A stretch of DNA of 51,282 bases from Methanoculleus sp. UBA374 (GTDB taxonomy: Archaea; Halobacteriota; Methanomicrobia; Methanomicrobiales; Methanoculleaceae), in assembly GCA_002508705.1 (NCBI GenBank), contig DAYL01000033.1, forward strand, positions 219,992-271,273, read 5' to 3'. The position numbers were made by a program, and so were the translations under genes. The notes below the pieces were generated by a model. The model was not told where the DNA came from. It saw nothing but the letters and a program-made list of their open reading frames with translations, and searched no databases. Position 1 is the first letter of the stretch. Each line of letters begins with the position of its first letter. Shown here piece after piece: positions 23,661-32,092 of the stretch.

Positions 23661-24872
23661 ATGCAGAACGGATTATCAAGACGAAAGAAGACGATCCGGG
23701 ATATCGATGTGCGGGAGAGAAGGGTGCTCGTCCGTGCCGACTTCAACGTGCCGCTCGACGCCGACGGCGCCATCGCCGACGATACCCGAATCCGGGCCAG
23801 CCTCCCGACGATACGCTACCTCTGCGAGCGGGGCGCACGGGTCATCCTCTGCTCTCACTTGGACCGGCCGGATGGCGTGGTCGTGGAGCGGCTACGCCTC
23901 GCCCTCGTGGCGAATCGTCTTTCGGTGCTGCTCGATCGGCCGGTCGCCGCGCTGCAGGAGTGTGTCGGGCCGGAGGTGGAGGGCACGGTTGCGGGGATGA
24001 ACAATGGAGACGTCGTCCTCCTTGAGAACCTCCGGTTCCACCCGGAGGAGAAGGTGGACGACCCGGTCTTTGCGGCGAACCTCGCCGGCCTCGCGGATAT
24101 CTATGTCGACGATGCCTTCGGCGTTTCTCACCGGGCCCATGCATCGGTCGTGGGCGTTCCTGAGCATCTGCCGGCGGTTGCCGGGCTCCTGCTCGAAAAA
24201 GAGGTGGACACCTTTACCCGCATCCTGGAAGACCCCGAACGGCCGTTTGCCGCCGCGATCGGCGGGGCCAAGGTGAGCGATAAACTGGCGGTTCTCGAAC
24301 ACGTCATCTCCCGGGTGGATCTGCTCCTTATCGGAGGCGGCATGGCAGCGACGTTCTTCGCGAGTCGGGGATACGGGACCGGTAGATCACGCGTTGAGAC
24401 CGATAGCCTCGATGCCGTCAGGGATCTTGAGGCAAAAGCCGCGGAACGTGGCGTCCGCCTCCTTCTGCCCCGGGACGTCGTCGTTGCGGAGAAACTGGAG
24501 CCGGGCGTCCCGGTCCGGGTTGTACCCTCAACGGCGATTCCGGACGACCGGATCGTTGCTGATATCGGACCGGGGGCTGCCGATGAGTTCTGCCGTGCAC
24601 TTGCAGGCTCGCGAACCGTTGTCTGGAACGGGCCGATGGGGGTCTTTGAGGTCCCGGAGTTTGCCGAAGGGACCCGCCGGATTGCCGCGGCCCTCGCCAC
24701 GCTCCGTGGTACGACGGTTATCGGCGGCGGTTCGACCGCGGATGCGGTGGGGATGTTCGGGCTTGCCGACGAGATGACCCATGTCTCGACCGGCGGCGGG
24801 GCCGCCCTCGCGATGCTTGCGGGAAAGCCGCTTCCGGGCGTTGAGGCACTCGACGATGCGGGGGACCCATGA
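23661..24872 (+). CDS. pgk: Phosphoglycerate kinase
   Basis: The 403-residue enzyme interconverts 1,3-bisphosphoglycerate and 3-phosphoglycerate with ADP/ATP. Signatures are VLVRADFNVPLD near the start, the substrate helix VILCSHLDRPDG, LLENLRFHPEE, IYVDDAFGVSHRAHAS, the ATP-side IGGAKVSDKLAVLEH, WNGPMGVFEVPEF and the closing GGGSTADAVGMFGLADEMTHVSTGGGAALAML. I chose the ATG at 23661; an earlier in-frame ATG at 23586 would add 25 residues with no family counterpart. The stop overlaps the start of the phosphofructokinase gene by four bases (ATGA), so the two glycolytic enzymes are coupled. No other glycolytic gene is in the window. Confidence 0.96.
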   Translation: MQNGLSRRKKTIRDIDVRERRVLVRADFNVPLDADGAIADDTRIRASLPTIRYLCERGARVILCSHLDRPDGVVVERLRLALVANRLSVLLDRPVAALQECVGPEVEGTVAGMNNGDVVLLENLRFHPEEKVDDPVFAANLAGLADIYVDDAFGVSHRAHASVVGVPEHLPAVAGLLLEKEVDTFTRILEDPERPFAAAIGGAKVSDKLAVLEHVISRVDLLLIGGGMAATFFASRGYGTGRSRVETDSLDAVRDLEAKAAERGVRLLLPRDVVVAEKLEPGVPVRVVPSTAIPDDRIVADIGPGAADEFCRALAGSRTVVWNGPMGVFEVPEFAEGTRRIAAALATLRGTTVIGGGSTADAVGMFGLADEMTHVSTGGGAALAMLAGKPLPGVEALDDAGDP

Positions 24873-25840
24873 GACGCATCGGCGTCCTGACGAGCGGCGG
24901 CGACGCCCCGGGAATGAACGCCTGCATCCGGGCGGTGGTGCGTACCGCACTCGCGCACGACCACGTCGTCCTCGGGATACGCCATGGGTATGCCGGGCTC
25001 ATTGCCGGCGACGCGGTGCCGCTCGACCGGACGGCGATCCGGAACACCATCCACCAGGGCGGTACGATCCTCGAGACCTCCCGGAGCCTGGAGTTCTCCA
25101 CGGAGGAGGGGCGGCTCCGGGCGGCGGCGGCCATTGAGCGGCTGGAACTTGACGGCCTCGTCCTGATCGGAGGAGAAGGGACGTTCCACGGTGCAAGCCT
25201 GCTTGCCGCCGAAGCGGATACGGCCGCGCTCGTCGGGGTGCCGGCGAGCATCGACAACGACGTCTACGGGACCGACTACTGTATCGGGTTCGATACCGCA
25301 GCGAACTGCGCGGTTGAGGCTATCGACCGCATCCGCGACACGGCCCGGTCCCACGAACGCCTCTTCTTCATCGAGGTGATGGGGCGCACGGCCGGATTTC
25401 TGGCACTCGAGAGCGGCATCGCCGGCGGTGCCGAGGAACTGGTCATCCCGGAAGAAGAACTCTCGATCGCCCGGATCAGCGAGCGGATACGGGAGGGGTT
25501 CACCATCGGGAAGAAAAGCGCAATCGTGGTGGTGACGGAGGGAAAGACGCCGGGGATCTCCTTTCAGATCGCCCGGGAGGTCAGTGAACGCCTCAACTTC
25601 GAATCGCGCGTCGTCGTCCTCGGTCATCTCCAGCGGGGCGGGCCGCCGACGTTGCGCGACCGGGTGCTCGGGAGCCTCTTCGGTGTCGCCGCCGTCGAGG
25701 CGTTGCTTGAAGGCCGGAGCGGGTGCATGGTGGGCGAGGTCGGGGGCGACCTTCTGTGCACGCCGCTTGAGGAGACCTGGCAGAAGAAGAAACCGCTCAA
25801 CGAGCACCTGCTGTGGATATTTCAGTTCCTCTCGGAGTAG
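24869..25840 (+). CDS. pfkA: 6-phosphofructokinase, PfkA family, ATP-type residues
   Basis: The 323-residue protein is a classic PfkA: SGGDAPGMNACIRA at 9-22, GGEGTFHGA at 101-109, PASIDNDVYGTDYCIGFDTA at 125-144 (catalytic Asp129), FFIEVMGRTAGFLAL, and the C-terminal LGHLQRGGPPTLRDRVLGS. The residue after GGE is Gly104, which in this family goes with ATP rather than pyrophosphate use (Asp there). However, the Gly of PGTIDND is Ala126 and the usual GGDG is GGEG, so donor choice is not certain. Methanogens are better known for ADP-dependent PFK, which makes this enzyme notable. It overlaps pgk by four bases. A GGAGGC/GCCTCC hairpin (25843-25862) follows. Confidence 0.93.
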   Translation: MRRIGVLTSGGDAPGMNACIRAVVRTALAHDHVVLGIRHGYAGLIAGDAVPLDRTAIRNTIHQGGTILETSRSLEFSTEEGRLRAAAAIERLELDGLVLIGGEGTFHGASLLAAEADTAALVGVPASIDNDVYGTDYCIGFDTAANCAVEAIDRIRDTARSHERLFFIEVMGRTAGFLALESGIAGGAEELVIPEEELSIARISERIREGFTIGKKSAIVVVTEGKTPGISFQIAREVSERLNFESRVVVLGHLQRGGPPTLRDRVLGSLFGVAAVEALLEGRSGCMVGEVGGDLLCTPLEETWQKKKPLNEHLLWIFQFLSE

Positions 25841-25842
25841 GT

Positions 25843-25862
25843 GGAGGCATGCGTCCGCCTCC
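25843..25862 (+). terminator. Hairpin after pfkA
   Basis: GGAGGC and GCCTCC form a six-base stem two bases after the pfkA stop. There is no T tract, so it may be an mRNA 3' structure rather than a true terminator. Confidence 0.3.
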
Positions 25863-25987
25863 TCGTGGCATGGGGGCGCGGCAGGAGCACAGGGGGAAGC
25901 CCCGGGGTCGGTCGTCTCTGAGGGCTGTTCTTGGGCCTCCGGAATGGGAGACCGGGGAGTCCTCCGACGAGGCCCCCTTCCCGAAGC

Positions 25988-26407
25988 TCAGATGGATTTC
26001 TCCCAGCCCTGGCCCATATCGATGAGGGGCCGCACCTCACCGACCTCAAACGTCACCGAGGCATGGATCATCGCCGCCGCATCTTTGCCTGCGGCCATAG
26101 CGATCTTCTTCCGGTAATCCTCCAGCGCCGCTCCGGATGTTGCAAACTCCTTCATTTTCAGGTAGACCCGAAGCCCCTTCCAGTCCATAAGCGTCGCTCC
26201 CTGCTCCATGATCGTGAAGACGGCATTCGGGTTCTCCTGCAGGTAGGCAAACGTGCGGTTGTTCCCGAGCCCCATAACGACGGTCTTCTCGTCGACCATC
26301 ATCGGCGAGCCGAAGACCGCCGCATCGACCTTGCCCTCTCTGTTTGCTGTGCTGAGGACGCCGAGCCGCGGCTGTTTGTTGAAGTAATCCATCAGTCTGG
26401 ATGACAT
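25988..26407 (-). CDS. Pyridoxamine 5'-phosphate oxidase-fold (flavin-binding) protein
   Basis: The 139-residue protein matches small split-barrel PPOX-type proteins that bind FMN or F420: LGVLSTANREGKVDAAVFGSPMMVDEKTVVMGL, NRTFAYLQENPNAVFTIM, and the C-terminal SVTFEVGEVRPLIDMGQGW. It is likely a cytosolic flavin reductase or cofactor-binding protein, and the substrate is unknown. AGAGGAACGAATC precedes the ATG, giving a clear ribosome binding site. It stands alone, convergent with pfkA and 85 bp upstream of the end of the six-hairpin gene. There is no sign of truncation. Confidence 0.85.
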   Translation of the reverse strand: MSSRLMDYFNKQPRLGVLSTANREGKVDAAVFGSPMMVDEKTVVMGLGNNRTFAYLQENPNAVFTIMEQGATLMDWKGLRVYLKMKEFATSGAALEDYRKKIAMAAGKDAAAMIHASVTFEVGEVRPLIDMGQGWEKSI

Positions 26408-26492
26408 GATTCGTTCCTCTTTTTAAGTCCGATCTTATCGCCTCTCCTTAAAAGAGTATGGGTGCCGGGACACGGCGGGGTACCGTCTCCCT

Positions 26493-27668
26493 CTAGATTG
26501 CCAGGAACTCCCCGGGAGCGAGGCTGGTGGCGAGCATCACCGTGTTGATCTCCCGGTTTCCTGTCCAGGTTCCGGTTTGCCTGTTTCCTGCATCCATCCA
26601 GAACCGTTCGATTCTGCCGGCAAGCGGCACGTACTCCACGAGCGCTCCGGCTCGCCGCTGCACGGGGCTCTGCCGCCCGAAAAGGTCAGGGTTCTCCCGG
26701 ATCCGCTTCACGAGAGCGTCCACCCCCGATAGGCCGATCGAGAGCCCGAACTCCCTGAAGGCAAGGCGGTACGCCGCAGGGTACTCGAGCGCACCGCTCC
26801 CGACAAATGCGGCGAGGCCTGTCCGGGCAGCATCGAGAACGGAGGCCAGCAGGTCTATGTACGCAAAGCCGCCCCTGATCATCATCTCCACTACCCGCCC
26901 GGCATCAAAGAGGAGACCGCCAATGCCGAGCGGGTCGTCCGTGGCCAAGCCCCCTTCCCGACAGATGCCAGCCATATCGACGATCTCCGGGGATAGGTCG
27001 GACTGCAACGATCCTCCGCATCCACTGCCCCCCGCCATCTGGAGCTCGCTGTAGGTGACGAACCCGTCAAGCGGGTCGTGCTGGCCCATTGCGGGAACGA
27101 GCGGCCGGGAGAGGTCGATGCTCATCTTCCAGTACATTCTCTTCCCGCCGCCGGAGGCGGGGACGTAGGTGAACGCGGCATGGGCCGTCTTTGCAAGTTC
27201 AGCCGCCCATCGGGTATACGCCGGGTCTCCGGTGACCCGTCTCACCCGGTTGAGGGCGTGCATCCACTTGGTCAAATAATGATAATACTGCCCGTCCCGG
27301 TCCCATTCCAGTTGCTCGTCGAACGGTTCGCCCGGCCCGCGTTCGGGAAGCGGTTTACCGATCCGGAGGCCGCCCCGGGTCGGGTGCGCCTCTCCCTCCT
27401 TTTCGGAGAGACCGCTGATCCAGCCGGTCCTCCGGTCATCGTCACGGTGCCGGCCGAGGATGTGATGCACCTGGTCGACGAGACGGAGGGCGAGGTCCCG
27501 ATAGGACGCGTCGCCCGTCCGGCGGAAGAGTCCAAGGTAGTTGCAGACCGCGTAGGCGTCCGTCCAGAGGTAACGCCGGGGACGGATACCCGACGGGTCA
27601 AGCCCCGTCCGGGCGGCAAACTCAGCCATGAGGTCCCGGACGGCTGCAGTACTCGCATCGTCTCTCAT
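26493..27668 (-). CDS. Six-hairpin (alpha/alpha)6-toroid protein, glycoside-hydrolase-like
   Basis: The 391-residue product shows repeated helical hairpins of the (alpha/alpha)6 barrel type: RRYLWTDAYAVCNYLGLFRRTGDASYRD, ALRLVDQVHHILGRH, YHYLTKWMHALNRVRRVTGDPAYTRW, AAELAKTAHAAFTYV. Acidic and aromatic residues line the hairpins, as in glycosidases and epimerases. I cannot name a catalytic pair. The start at 27668 is set by GAGGAGAGAGGA just upstream; the longer frame to 27857 would overlap the ABC ATPase gene in a different frame. There is no signal peptide, so it is probably cytosolic. It follows the orphan ABC ATPase after 131 bp on the same strand. Function is unassigned. Confidence 0.7.
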   Translation of the reverse strand: MRDDASTAAVRDLMAEFAARTGLDPSGIRPRRYLWTDAYAVCNYLGLFRRTGDASYRDLALRLVDQVHHILGRHRDDDRRTGWISGLSEKEGEAHPTRGGLRIGKPLPERGPGEPFDEQLEWDRDGQYYHYLTKWMHALNRVRRVTGDPAYTRWAAELAKTAHAAFTYVPASGGGKRMYWKMSIDLSRPLVPAMGQHDPLDGFVTYSELQMAGGSGCGGSLQSDLSPEIVDMAGICREGGLATDDPLGIGGLLFDAGRVVEMMIRGGFAYIDLLASVLDAARTGLAAFVGSGALEYPAAYRLAFREFGLSIGLSGVDALVKRIRENPDLFGRQSPVQRRAGALVEYVPLAGRIERFWMDAGNRQTGTWTGNREINTVMLATSLAPGEFLAI

Positions 27669-27799
27669 TCCTCTCTCCTCGGGAATAGCGACACCCGGTG
27701 AGGTGCCGCAGGTATGCGGGATGGTCCCCGCCTTAAACGTTCTGCTGATCGAGGAACGACAAAATTCGGAGCCCGGGTAGGTGAAGATGTGGCCCTCGC

Positions 27800-28669
27800 T
27801 CAGTATCCCGTCGCGTAAAAGTACCCGTCTTCCTCCACCACACGCACCGGGACGCAAAAGAGCCCGCCGATGGCTTCATTGGTCAGGACATCCGTCTTCG
27901 GGCCGTCCATCCTGACGGCGCCGTCCCGCATCAGAACGACCCGGGAGACCTCCGGGATGATATCGGGGAGGCTGTGGGTGACAAGGACGATGCCGGTGCC
28001 CGACCGTGCGATCTTCCGGAGAGTCTTTCGGAAGATGTGGAGCGCGGCGAGGTCAAGGCTGTTCGTGGGTTCGTCCAGAACGAGAGTGCCCGGGTCGTGG
28101 ACCAGGGCCCTCCCGATCAGGAGCCTGCGCCCCTCGCCGGAAGAGATCTCTGTCATCGGGCGGTCCGCGAGGTGGGCGACCTCGAGGAACTCGAGGATCT
28201 CGTCTGCCTTTCTCTCCATATCGGGCGTCACCTTATGGGAGAAGAGCCCGACGCTCGAGAAGAACCCCGAAAGCACGACCTCGCGGCCCGATATGCCGCG
28301 GGTGAAGGTGTGCTGAAGGTCGCCGGAGACAAGCCCGATGTGGGAGCGCAGGTCGAAGGCGTCCCACCGGTCCTGCCCCCGGAACCTGAAGACGACGCCC
28401 GGCCCCGGAGAGGAGGGGTAGTACTCACGGGTGATCGCCCGGATGAGCGACGACTTCCCGGCACCGTTCGGCCCGAGGATGGCGATCTGCTCTCCCTCCC
28501 GGACCGTGAGCGAGACAGAGTCGAGGAGTTTCCGGCCGCCCCGGACGACGCTGACGTTCCGAAACTCGACGAGCGGCGGGGAGGACGGTTGAGCGTCGGC
28601 GGTACCGTCAACCAAGCTGACCGTTCCGTCGGATGGGGGTTGCGGGAGGGTATTCGGTGTAGGGTCCAT
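27800..28669 (-). CDS. Orphan ABC ATPase (ModF/YlmA-like)
   Basis: The 289-residue protein has a 34-residue Pro/Ser-rich leader and one ABC domain: Walker A GPNGAGKSS at 66-74, a variant signature ISSGEGRRLLIGRAL (about 175-189, SSGEG in place of LSGGQ), Walker B LVLDEP at 196-201 and H-loop LVTHSLPDI. FVLDEPTNSLDLAALHIFRKTL-type spacing and the late YFYATGY end resemble single-domain YlmA/ModF ATPases. No permease gene is adjacent, so it may act with a distant partner or as a soluble ATPase. Its 3' end precedes the six-hairpin gene. The start follows a short AT-richer gap after the membrane-protein array. Confidence 0.85.
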   Translation of the reverse strand: MDPTPNTLPQPPSDGTVSLVDGTADAQPSSPPLVEFRNVSVVRGGRKLLDSVSLTVREGEQIAILGPNGAGKSSLIRAITREYYPSSPGPGVVFRFRGQDRWDAFDLRSHIGLVSGDLQHTFTRGISGREVVLSGFFSSVGLFSHKVTPDMERKADEILEFLEVAHLADRPMTEISSGEGRRLLIGRALVHDPGTLVLDEPTNSLDLAALHIFRKTLRKIARSGTGIVLVTHSLPDIIPEVSRVVLMRDGAVRMDGPKTDVLTNEAIGGLFCVPVRVVEEDGYFYATGY

Positions 28670-28721
28670 TGAATGTCGCTACCGTGTACATTGGGCTGTT
28701 CTCTTCAAAAGGTATGCTCCG

Positions 28722-29450
28722 TCATCGCGGGGCGCCGAACAGCACGGCCAGCTTCTTCGGGTCATCCGTGTAGACGTGGAGGAACCCTGCGGGCTCCAGC
28801 CTCACCCTGAGATGGCCGGGATACCGCAGGCTGACCAGGGAGCGATAGAGCAACTCCAGCATAAACACCGCAAAGCCGACCTCAAAGAAGACCTGGAAGA
28901 CGAATTCGGGGTCGACAGCCTGGGCGTCCGGATACCGCATCCACCCAACCCCTGCCCTGACGAAGAATACCCCCGCATACGTGAGGACCAGGAGCAGGGC
29001 AAACGCCCGGCGAAGAACGGGAGGATACGCCTTTATCATCACGACCGACCTGAAGGCATCCTTTCCGAAGGCGAGCGGCCGGGAACGCGATCTTCGGACG
29101 ATGACGGAATTCTCGGACGACTCAATCACGGTCCCCTTTGTATCGTGATAGAGGTGCACCGCGGCATACGTCATAAAGGAGAGACCCATGAGAATAGAGA
29201 ACCCGGGACGCAACGCGGGTATCAGGAGGCCTGCCACGAAGAGCCCGCCGAAGACGAGAATCGAGATCGGTAAGAACCAGGGACTGACGTAATCCACGAA
29301 TACGCCCTCCGCCATTTCCCGGCTGCCTTCTCTCGCCGCGGTCTCGATCTTGCCGTCCGGCACGGCATACCGCTTCCGGTCGATTCCGGCCGCCGCTGTA
29401 TTCGGGCACCAGCCGAGTTTCTTTCTGAGATACTCCACAAAGATTATCAT
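28722..29450 (-). CDS. GWCP-array protein 7 (type III; DUF1673-like membrane protein)
   Basis: This is the last of seven coupled genes. The 242-residue product starts MIIFVEYLRKKLGWCPNTA, the motif shared by the whole array. It has four membrane helices in two pairs (FLPISILVFGGLFVAGLLIP, FSILMGLSFMTYAAVHLY; then FALLLVLTYAGVFFV, FVFQVFFEVGFAVFMLELLY). Between and after them are beta-rich segments (ESSENSVIVRRSRSRPLAFG; LRVRLEPAGFLHVYTDDPKK) that look like a membrane-interrupted bacterial-PH-like fold. It is a close paralogue of the gene at 30151-30888. The ATG overlaps the stop of the gene upstream (ATGA, 29447-29450). DUF1673 membership is from memory, and function is unknown. Confidence 0.75.
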   Translation of the reverse strand: MIIFVEYLRKKLGWCPNTAAAGIDRKRYAVPDGKIETAAREGSREMAEGVFVDYVSPWFLPISILVFGGLFVAGLLIPALRPGFSILMGLSFMTYAAVHLYHDTKGTVIESSENSVIVRRSRSRPLAFGKDAFRSVVMIKAYPPVLRRAFALLLVLTYAGVFFVRAGVGWMRYPDAQAVDPEFVFQVFFEVGFAVFMLELLYRSLVSLRYPGHLRVRLEPAGFLHVYTDDPKKLAVLFGAPR

Positions 29451-30151
29451 CGGGAAACCTCCAGCGTCCGGGCTATCCGTTCGGGGTCGTCCGTGTAGAT
29501 GGCGGCAATCTTCTTCTCTGCGGTCGTTATCGTCAGGGTCTGCGGGTAATGTGCCCGCGCATAGGTGCGGTAGAAGATCACCAGGAAAAAGATCGCGGCG
29601 GCAAACCCGAAGATAAACCGCATGGAAGCCGGGTTGGAGAATCCGCTGTATATGCTGCCGGCCGCCGAAACGAGAAGCGCCGTCAGAGCCGCCGCGAAGA
29701 TCCAGGAGGGGACGGGGGGTTTGTTCTCTCTCACCTCCGCCTTCACGACGGCATCCTTCGGGATAACGATTGGCCGGAAGAACGGGCGCCGAATCACGAT
29801 GATGCCGCGAGCGATCTCGATACTGGCTTTTTGTACGACTCCATACAACTCCACCCCGGAATATGCGGCGAGTATTATCGCCAGCAGAAGACGGCCCCCT
29901 GCTTGAGGCAGAACGAAGAAGCACCCGATGAGAAGAGCGCCGGCAACGAGCAGCACGAGGTAGATTCCCGGAGTGCCGATAGGGCCGTAGTCCACAAGGA
30001 CACCCTCCACTACCTCCCGTTCTCCGCCCGCCGCGGTCCTGGTCCCGAACGCGGCCTCCGGCACAGCATACCGCCTCCGGTCGATTCCGGTGGCGGCCAC
30101 ATTCGGGCACCAGCCGAGCCTCTTCCGGATATACTCCAGAAATATCGCCAT
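29447..30151 (-). CDS. GWCP-array protein 6 (type II; DUF1673-like membrane protein)
   Basis: The 234-residue product starts MAIFLEYIRKRLGWCPNVA and has four membrane helices (IYLVLLVAGALLIGCFFVLP, LLLAIILAAYSGVELYG, WIFAAALTALLVSAAGSIY, FIFGFAAAIFFLVIFYRTY). The same two beta segments are present as in type III (EIARGIIVIRRPFFRPIVIP; TLTITTAEKKIAAIYTDDPER). It is a close paralogue of the gene at 31361-32092, sharing VDYGPIGTPG-like and NPASMRF blocks. The start and the upstream stop share one base (TGATG at 30149-30153), and the downstream gene is coupled by ATGA. With its downstream neighbour it repeats the order type II then type III found at 30151-32092. Confidence 0.75.
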   Translation of the reverse strand: MAIFLEYIRKRLGWCPNVAATGIDRRRYAVPEAAFGTRTAAGGEREVVEGVLVDYGPIGTPGIYLVLLVAGALLIGCFFVLPQAGGRLLLAIILAAYSGVELYGVVQKASIEIARGIIVIRRPFFRPIVIPKDAVVKAEVRENKPPVPSWIFAAALTALLVSAAGSIYSGFSNPASMRFIFGFAAAIFFLVIFYRTYARAHYPQTLTITTAEKKIAAIYTDDPERIARTLEVSR

Positions 30152-30888
30152 CAGGAAACCTCCAGTACCTGGGCTACCCGTTCGGGGTCGTCCGTGTAGA
30201 CGTGGAGGTACCCGGCGGGCTCCAGCTTCACCCTGAGATGGCCGGGATACCGCAGGCTGACCAGGGAGCGACAGAGCAACTCCAGCATAAACACCATGAA
30301 GCCGACCAAATAGAAGGCGTGGAAGATAAAATCGGGGTCGGCCGGGCTGCCCGGATACCGCATCGCCCCGATCCACACCATGCCGTAGAATACCCCCACA
30401 TACATGAAAATCAAGAGCAACGCGGACACCCAGCGGGGTATGGGCAGGTAAGGTTGTTTCACCTCGACCGATCTGACGGCATCTTTTCCGAAGACGAGGA
30501 GGCGAGTACGCGATCTCCGGACAACGACCGAACCCCCGGATGACTCTATTTCAGCCTTTTTCGTATCGAGATAGAGACGCACCACGGCATACGCCATAAA
30601 GAAGAGGCCTGTGAAAGCATAGAATCCGGGACGCAGGGAGGGGATCAGGAAGCCCACCACGAAGAGCACGAAAAAACCGCCGAAAACAAGAATCAACAGC
30701 GGTAAGAAACGGGGACCGACGTAATCCACGAATACGCCCTCCACCGCCTCGCGTCTGCCTTCTCTCGCTGCTCCGATCCCGACCTCGCCGGCCGGCGTGG
30801 CATACCGGCGCCGGACGGTTCCGGCCGCTGCTGCGTTCGGGCACCAGCCCATCCACCTCCGTATCGCTTCAGCGAATCTCAGCATCAT
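30151..30888 (-). CDS. GWCP-array protein 5 (type III; DUF1673-like membrane protein)
   Basis: The 245-residue product starts MMLRFAEAIRRWMGWCPNAA. It has paired membrane helices (LPLLILVFGGFFVLFVVGFL, FYAFTGLFFMAYAVVRLY; VSALLLIFMYVGVFYGMVW, FIFHAFYLVGFMVFMLELL). The extramembrane segments SSGGSVVVRRSRTRLLVFGK and LRVKLEPAGYLHVYTDDPER match the paralogue at 28722-29450 almost residue for residue. The conserved VEGVFVDYVGPRF precedes the first helix. It overlaps the upstream small gene by ATGA (30885-30888). A cytoplasmic C terminus ending in ERVAQVLEVS is likely. There is no catalytic motif. Function is unknown. Confidence 0.75.
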   Translation of the reverse strand: MMLRFAEAIRRWMGWCPNAAAAGTVRRRYATPAGEVGIGAAREGRREAVEGVFVDYVGPRFLPLLILVFGGFFVLFVVGFLIPSLRPGFYAFTGLFFMAYAVVRLYLDTKKAEIESSGGSVVVRRSRTRLLVFGKDAVRSVEVKQPYLPIPRWVSALLLIFMYVGVFYGMVWIGAMRYPGSPADPDFIFHAFYLVGFMVFMLELLCRSLVSLRYPGHLRVKLEPAGYLHVYTDDPERVAQVLEVS

Positions 30889-31364
30889 GCGGATGCCTCC
30901 CCGCCGAAGTTTGCGCGGTAGATCTCCTTGCGGTGGAAGAGGTAGATCGCCATGATGATGATCCCGCCGACAAGCGTCGCCGCCCCCCAGGTTAACGGCT
31001 GCCAGGTGACGATATCGCCGAAAAGCGTCTCCTTCTCGAACTTGTCCCCGGCACGGATGCTCTGCGCGTCGTAATACACGACGACTGCGGAGAGGATGAT
31101 GAGGATCGGGAGGAACTCACGGTCGTACACGACCGGAAGAAGCCAGGCCAGAGCAATGAGGATCAGCAGCATGTTGTCCTGGTAGCCGCCCCGATCGGCG
31201 CCTGCGGCGCCGGCGAGCTCCGGGCCGGGGTTTGGTTCCGGGCTCCTTCCCTTCCACGCATCCCCGTAGCCCGCTTGTGCGCTCGTGCGCTTGATCGGTT
31301 CGACGGCGCCGGCATTCGGGCACCAGCCGAGCTTCTTCCGGATATACTCCATGAAGACCGTCAT
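30885..31364 (-). CDS. GWCP-array protein 4 (type IV, short; DUF1673-like N terminus)
   Basis: The 159-residue product keeps only the N-terminal motif (MTVFMEYIRKKLGWCPNAG), followed by a hydrophilic linker (AWKGRSPEPNPGPELAGAAG) and three membrane helices (MLLILIALAWLLPVVY, FLPILIILSAVVVYYDAQ, WGAATLVGGIIIMAIYLF). It lacks the VDY block and the YTDDPER tail of types II and III. It overlaps its neighbours by ATGA on both sides (30885-30888, 31361-31364). It may be a distinct subunit or a shortened member. The linker is encoded in repeated GGC/CCG codons but shows no internal repeat. Confidence 0.72.
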   Translation of the reverse strand: MTVFMEYIRKKLGWCPNAGAVEPIKRTSAQAGYGDAWKGRSPEPNPGPELAGAAGADRGGYQDNMLLILIALAWLLPVVYDREFLPILIILSAVVVYYDAQSIRAGDKFEKETLFGDIVTWQPLTWGAATLVGGIIIMAIYLFHRKEIYRANFGGEASA

Positions 31365-32092
31365 CCGGCCACCCCCAGCGTTCGGACTACCCGTTCGGGG
31401 TCATCGGTGTAGATCACAGCAATCCTCTTCTTCGTGGTCGTTATCGCCAGGGCCTGCGGGTAGCGGGTCCGCACGTAGGTGCGGTAGAAGAGCGCCGGAA
31501 AGAGGACTGCGGCGGCAAGCCCGAAGAGAAACCGCATTGAGGCCGGGTTTCCAAACCCGGTGTATACGCTGCCGGCCGCCGAAGTGAAGAGCGCTGCCAG
31601 CGCTACCACGAGGAGCCAGAGGGGGACGGGGAGTTTGTTCTCTCCCACCTCCGCCTTCTCGATGGCATCCCTCGGGATGACGAGCGGCCGGAAGAGCGTC
31701 CGATTGATGGTGATGACGTCGTGGGCGATATCGATACGGGCTCTTCGTACGGTCCCATACAACTCCAGAGCGGCGCAACCCAGTGCGATAGCCAGCAGAA
31801 GGAGGCCTCCTGCCGGAAACATAACAGAGGTTGTCGGAACCGTAACGAGGGTTGCCGGAGTCATGGCAAAGAAACATCCAATGAAACAGGCACTGGCAAG
31901 GAGCAGCAGAAAGAGCCTTCCCGGAGTGCCGATCGAGCCGTAATCCACCAGTGCACCCTCCACCACCTCCCGGCCGCCTTCTTTCGCCGTCTCGACCTCT
32001 ACCTCAAGCGCGGCACACCGTCTGCCGGTCATTGCCGCATTCGGGCACCAGCCCATCAACCTCCGTATCGCTTCAGCAAACCTCAACGCCAT
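31361..32092 (-). CDS. GWCP-array protein 3 (type II; DUF1673-like membrane protein)
   Basis: The 243-residue product starts MALRFAEAIRRLMGWCPNAA. It has four helices (LFLLLLASACFIGCFFAM, LLLLAIALGCAALELYG, LWLLVVALAALFTSAAGSVY, FLFGLAAAVLFPALFYRTY) and the beta segments IAHDVITINRTLFRPLVIPR and ALAITTTKKRIAVIYTDDPER. It parallels the gene at 29447-30151, with an 11-residue insertion (TPATLVTVPTTSV) after the first helix. The ATG at 32092 lies ten bases inside the preceding gene. It is followed by a short type IV gene and then a type III gene. Function is unknown. Topology suggests the YTDDPER end is cytoplasmic. Confidence 0.75.
   Translation of the reverse strand: MALRFAEAIRRLMGWCPNAAMTGRRCAALEVEVETAKEGGREVVEGALVDYGSIGTPGRLFLLLLASACFIGCFFAMTPATLVTVPTTSVMFPAGGLLLLAIALGCAALELYGTVRRARIDIAHDVITINRTLFRPLVIPRDAIEKAEVGENKLPVPLWLLVVALAALFTSAAGSVYTGFGNPASMRFLFGLAAAVLFPALFYRTYVRTRYPQALAITTTKKRIAVIYTDDPERVVRTLGVAG

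Noticed and set aside
24128..25807. 559-codon open frame antisense to pgk and pfkA
   Set aside because: Composition is Arg/Pro/Ala-rich mirror of two well-conserved enzymes; no family motif and no ribosome binding site.
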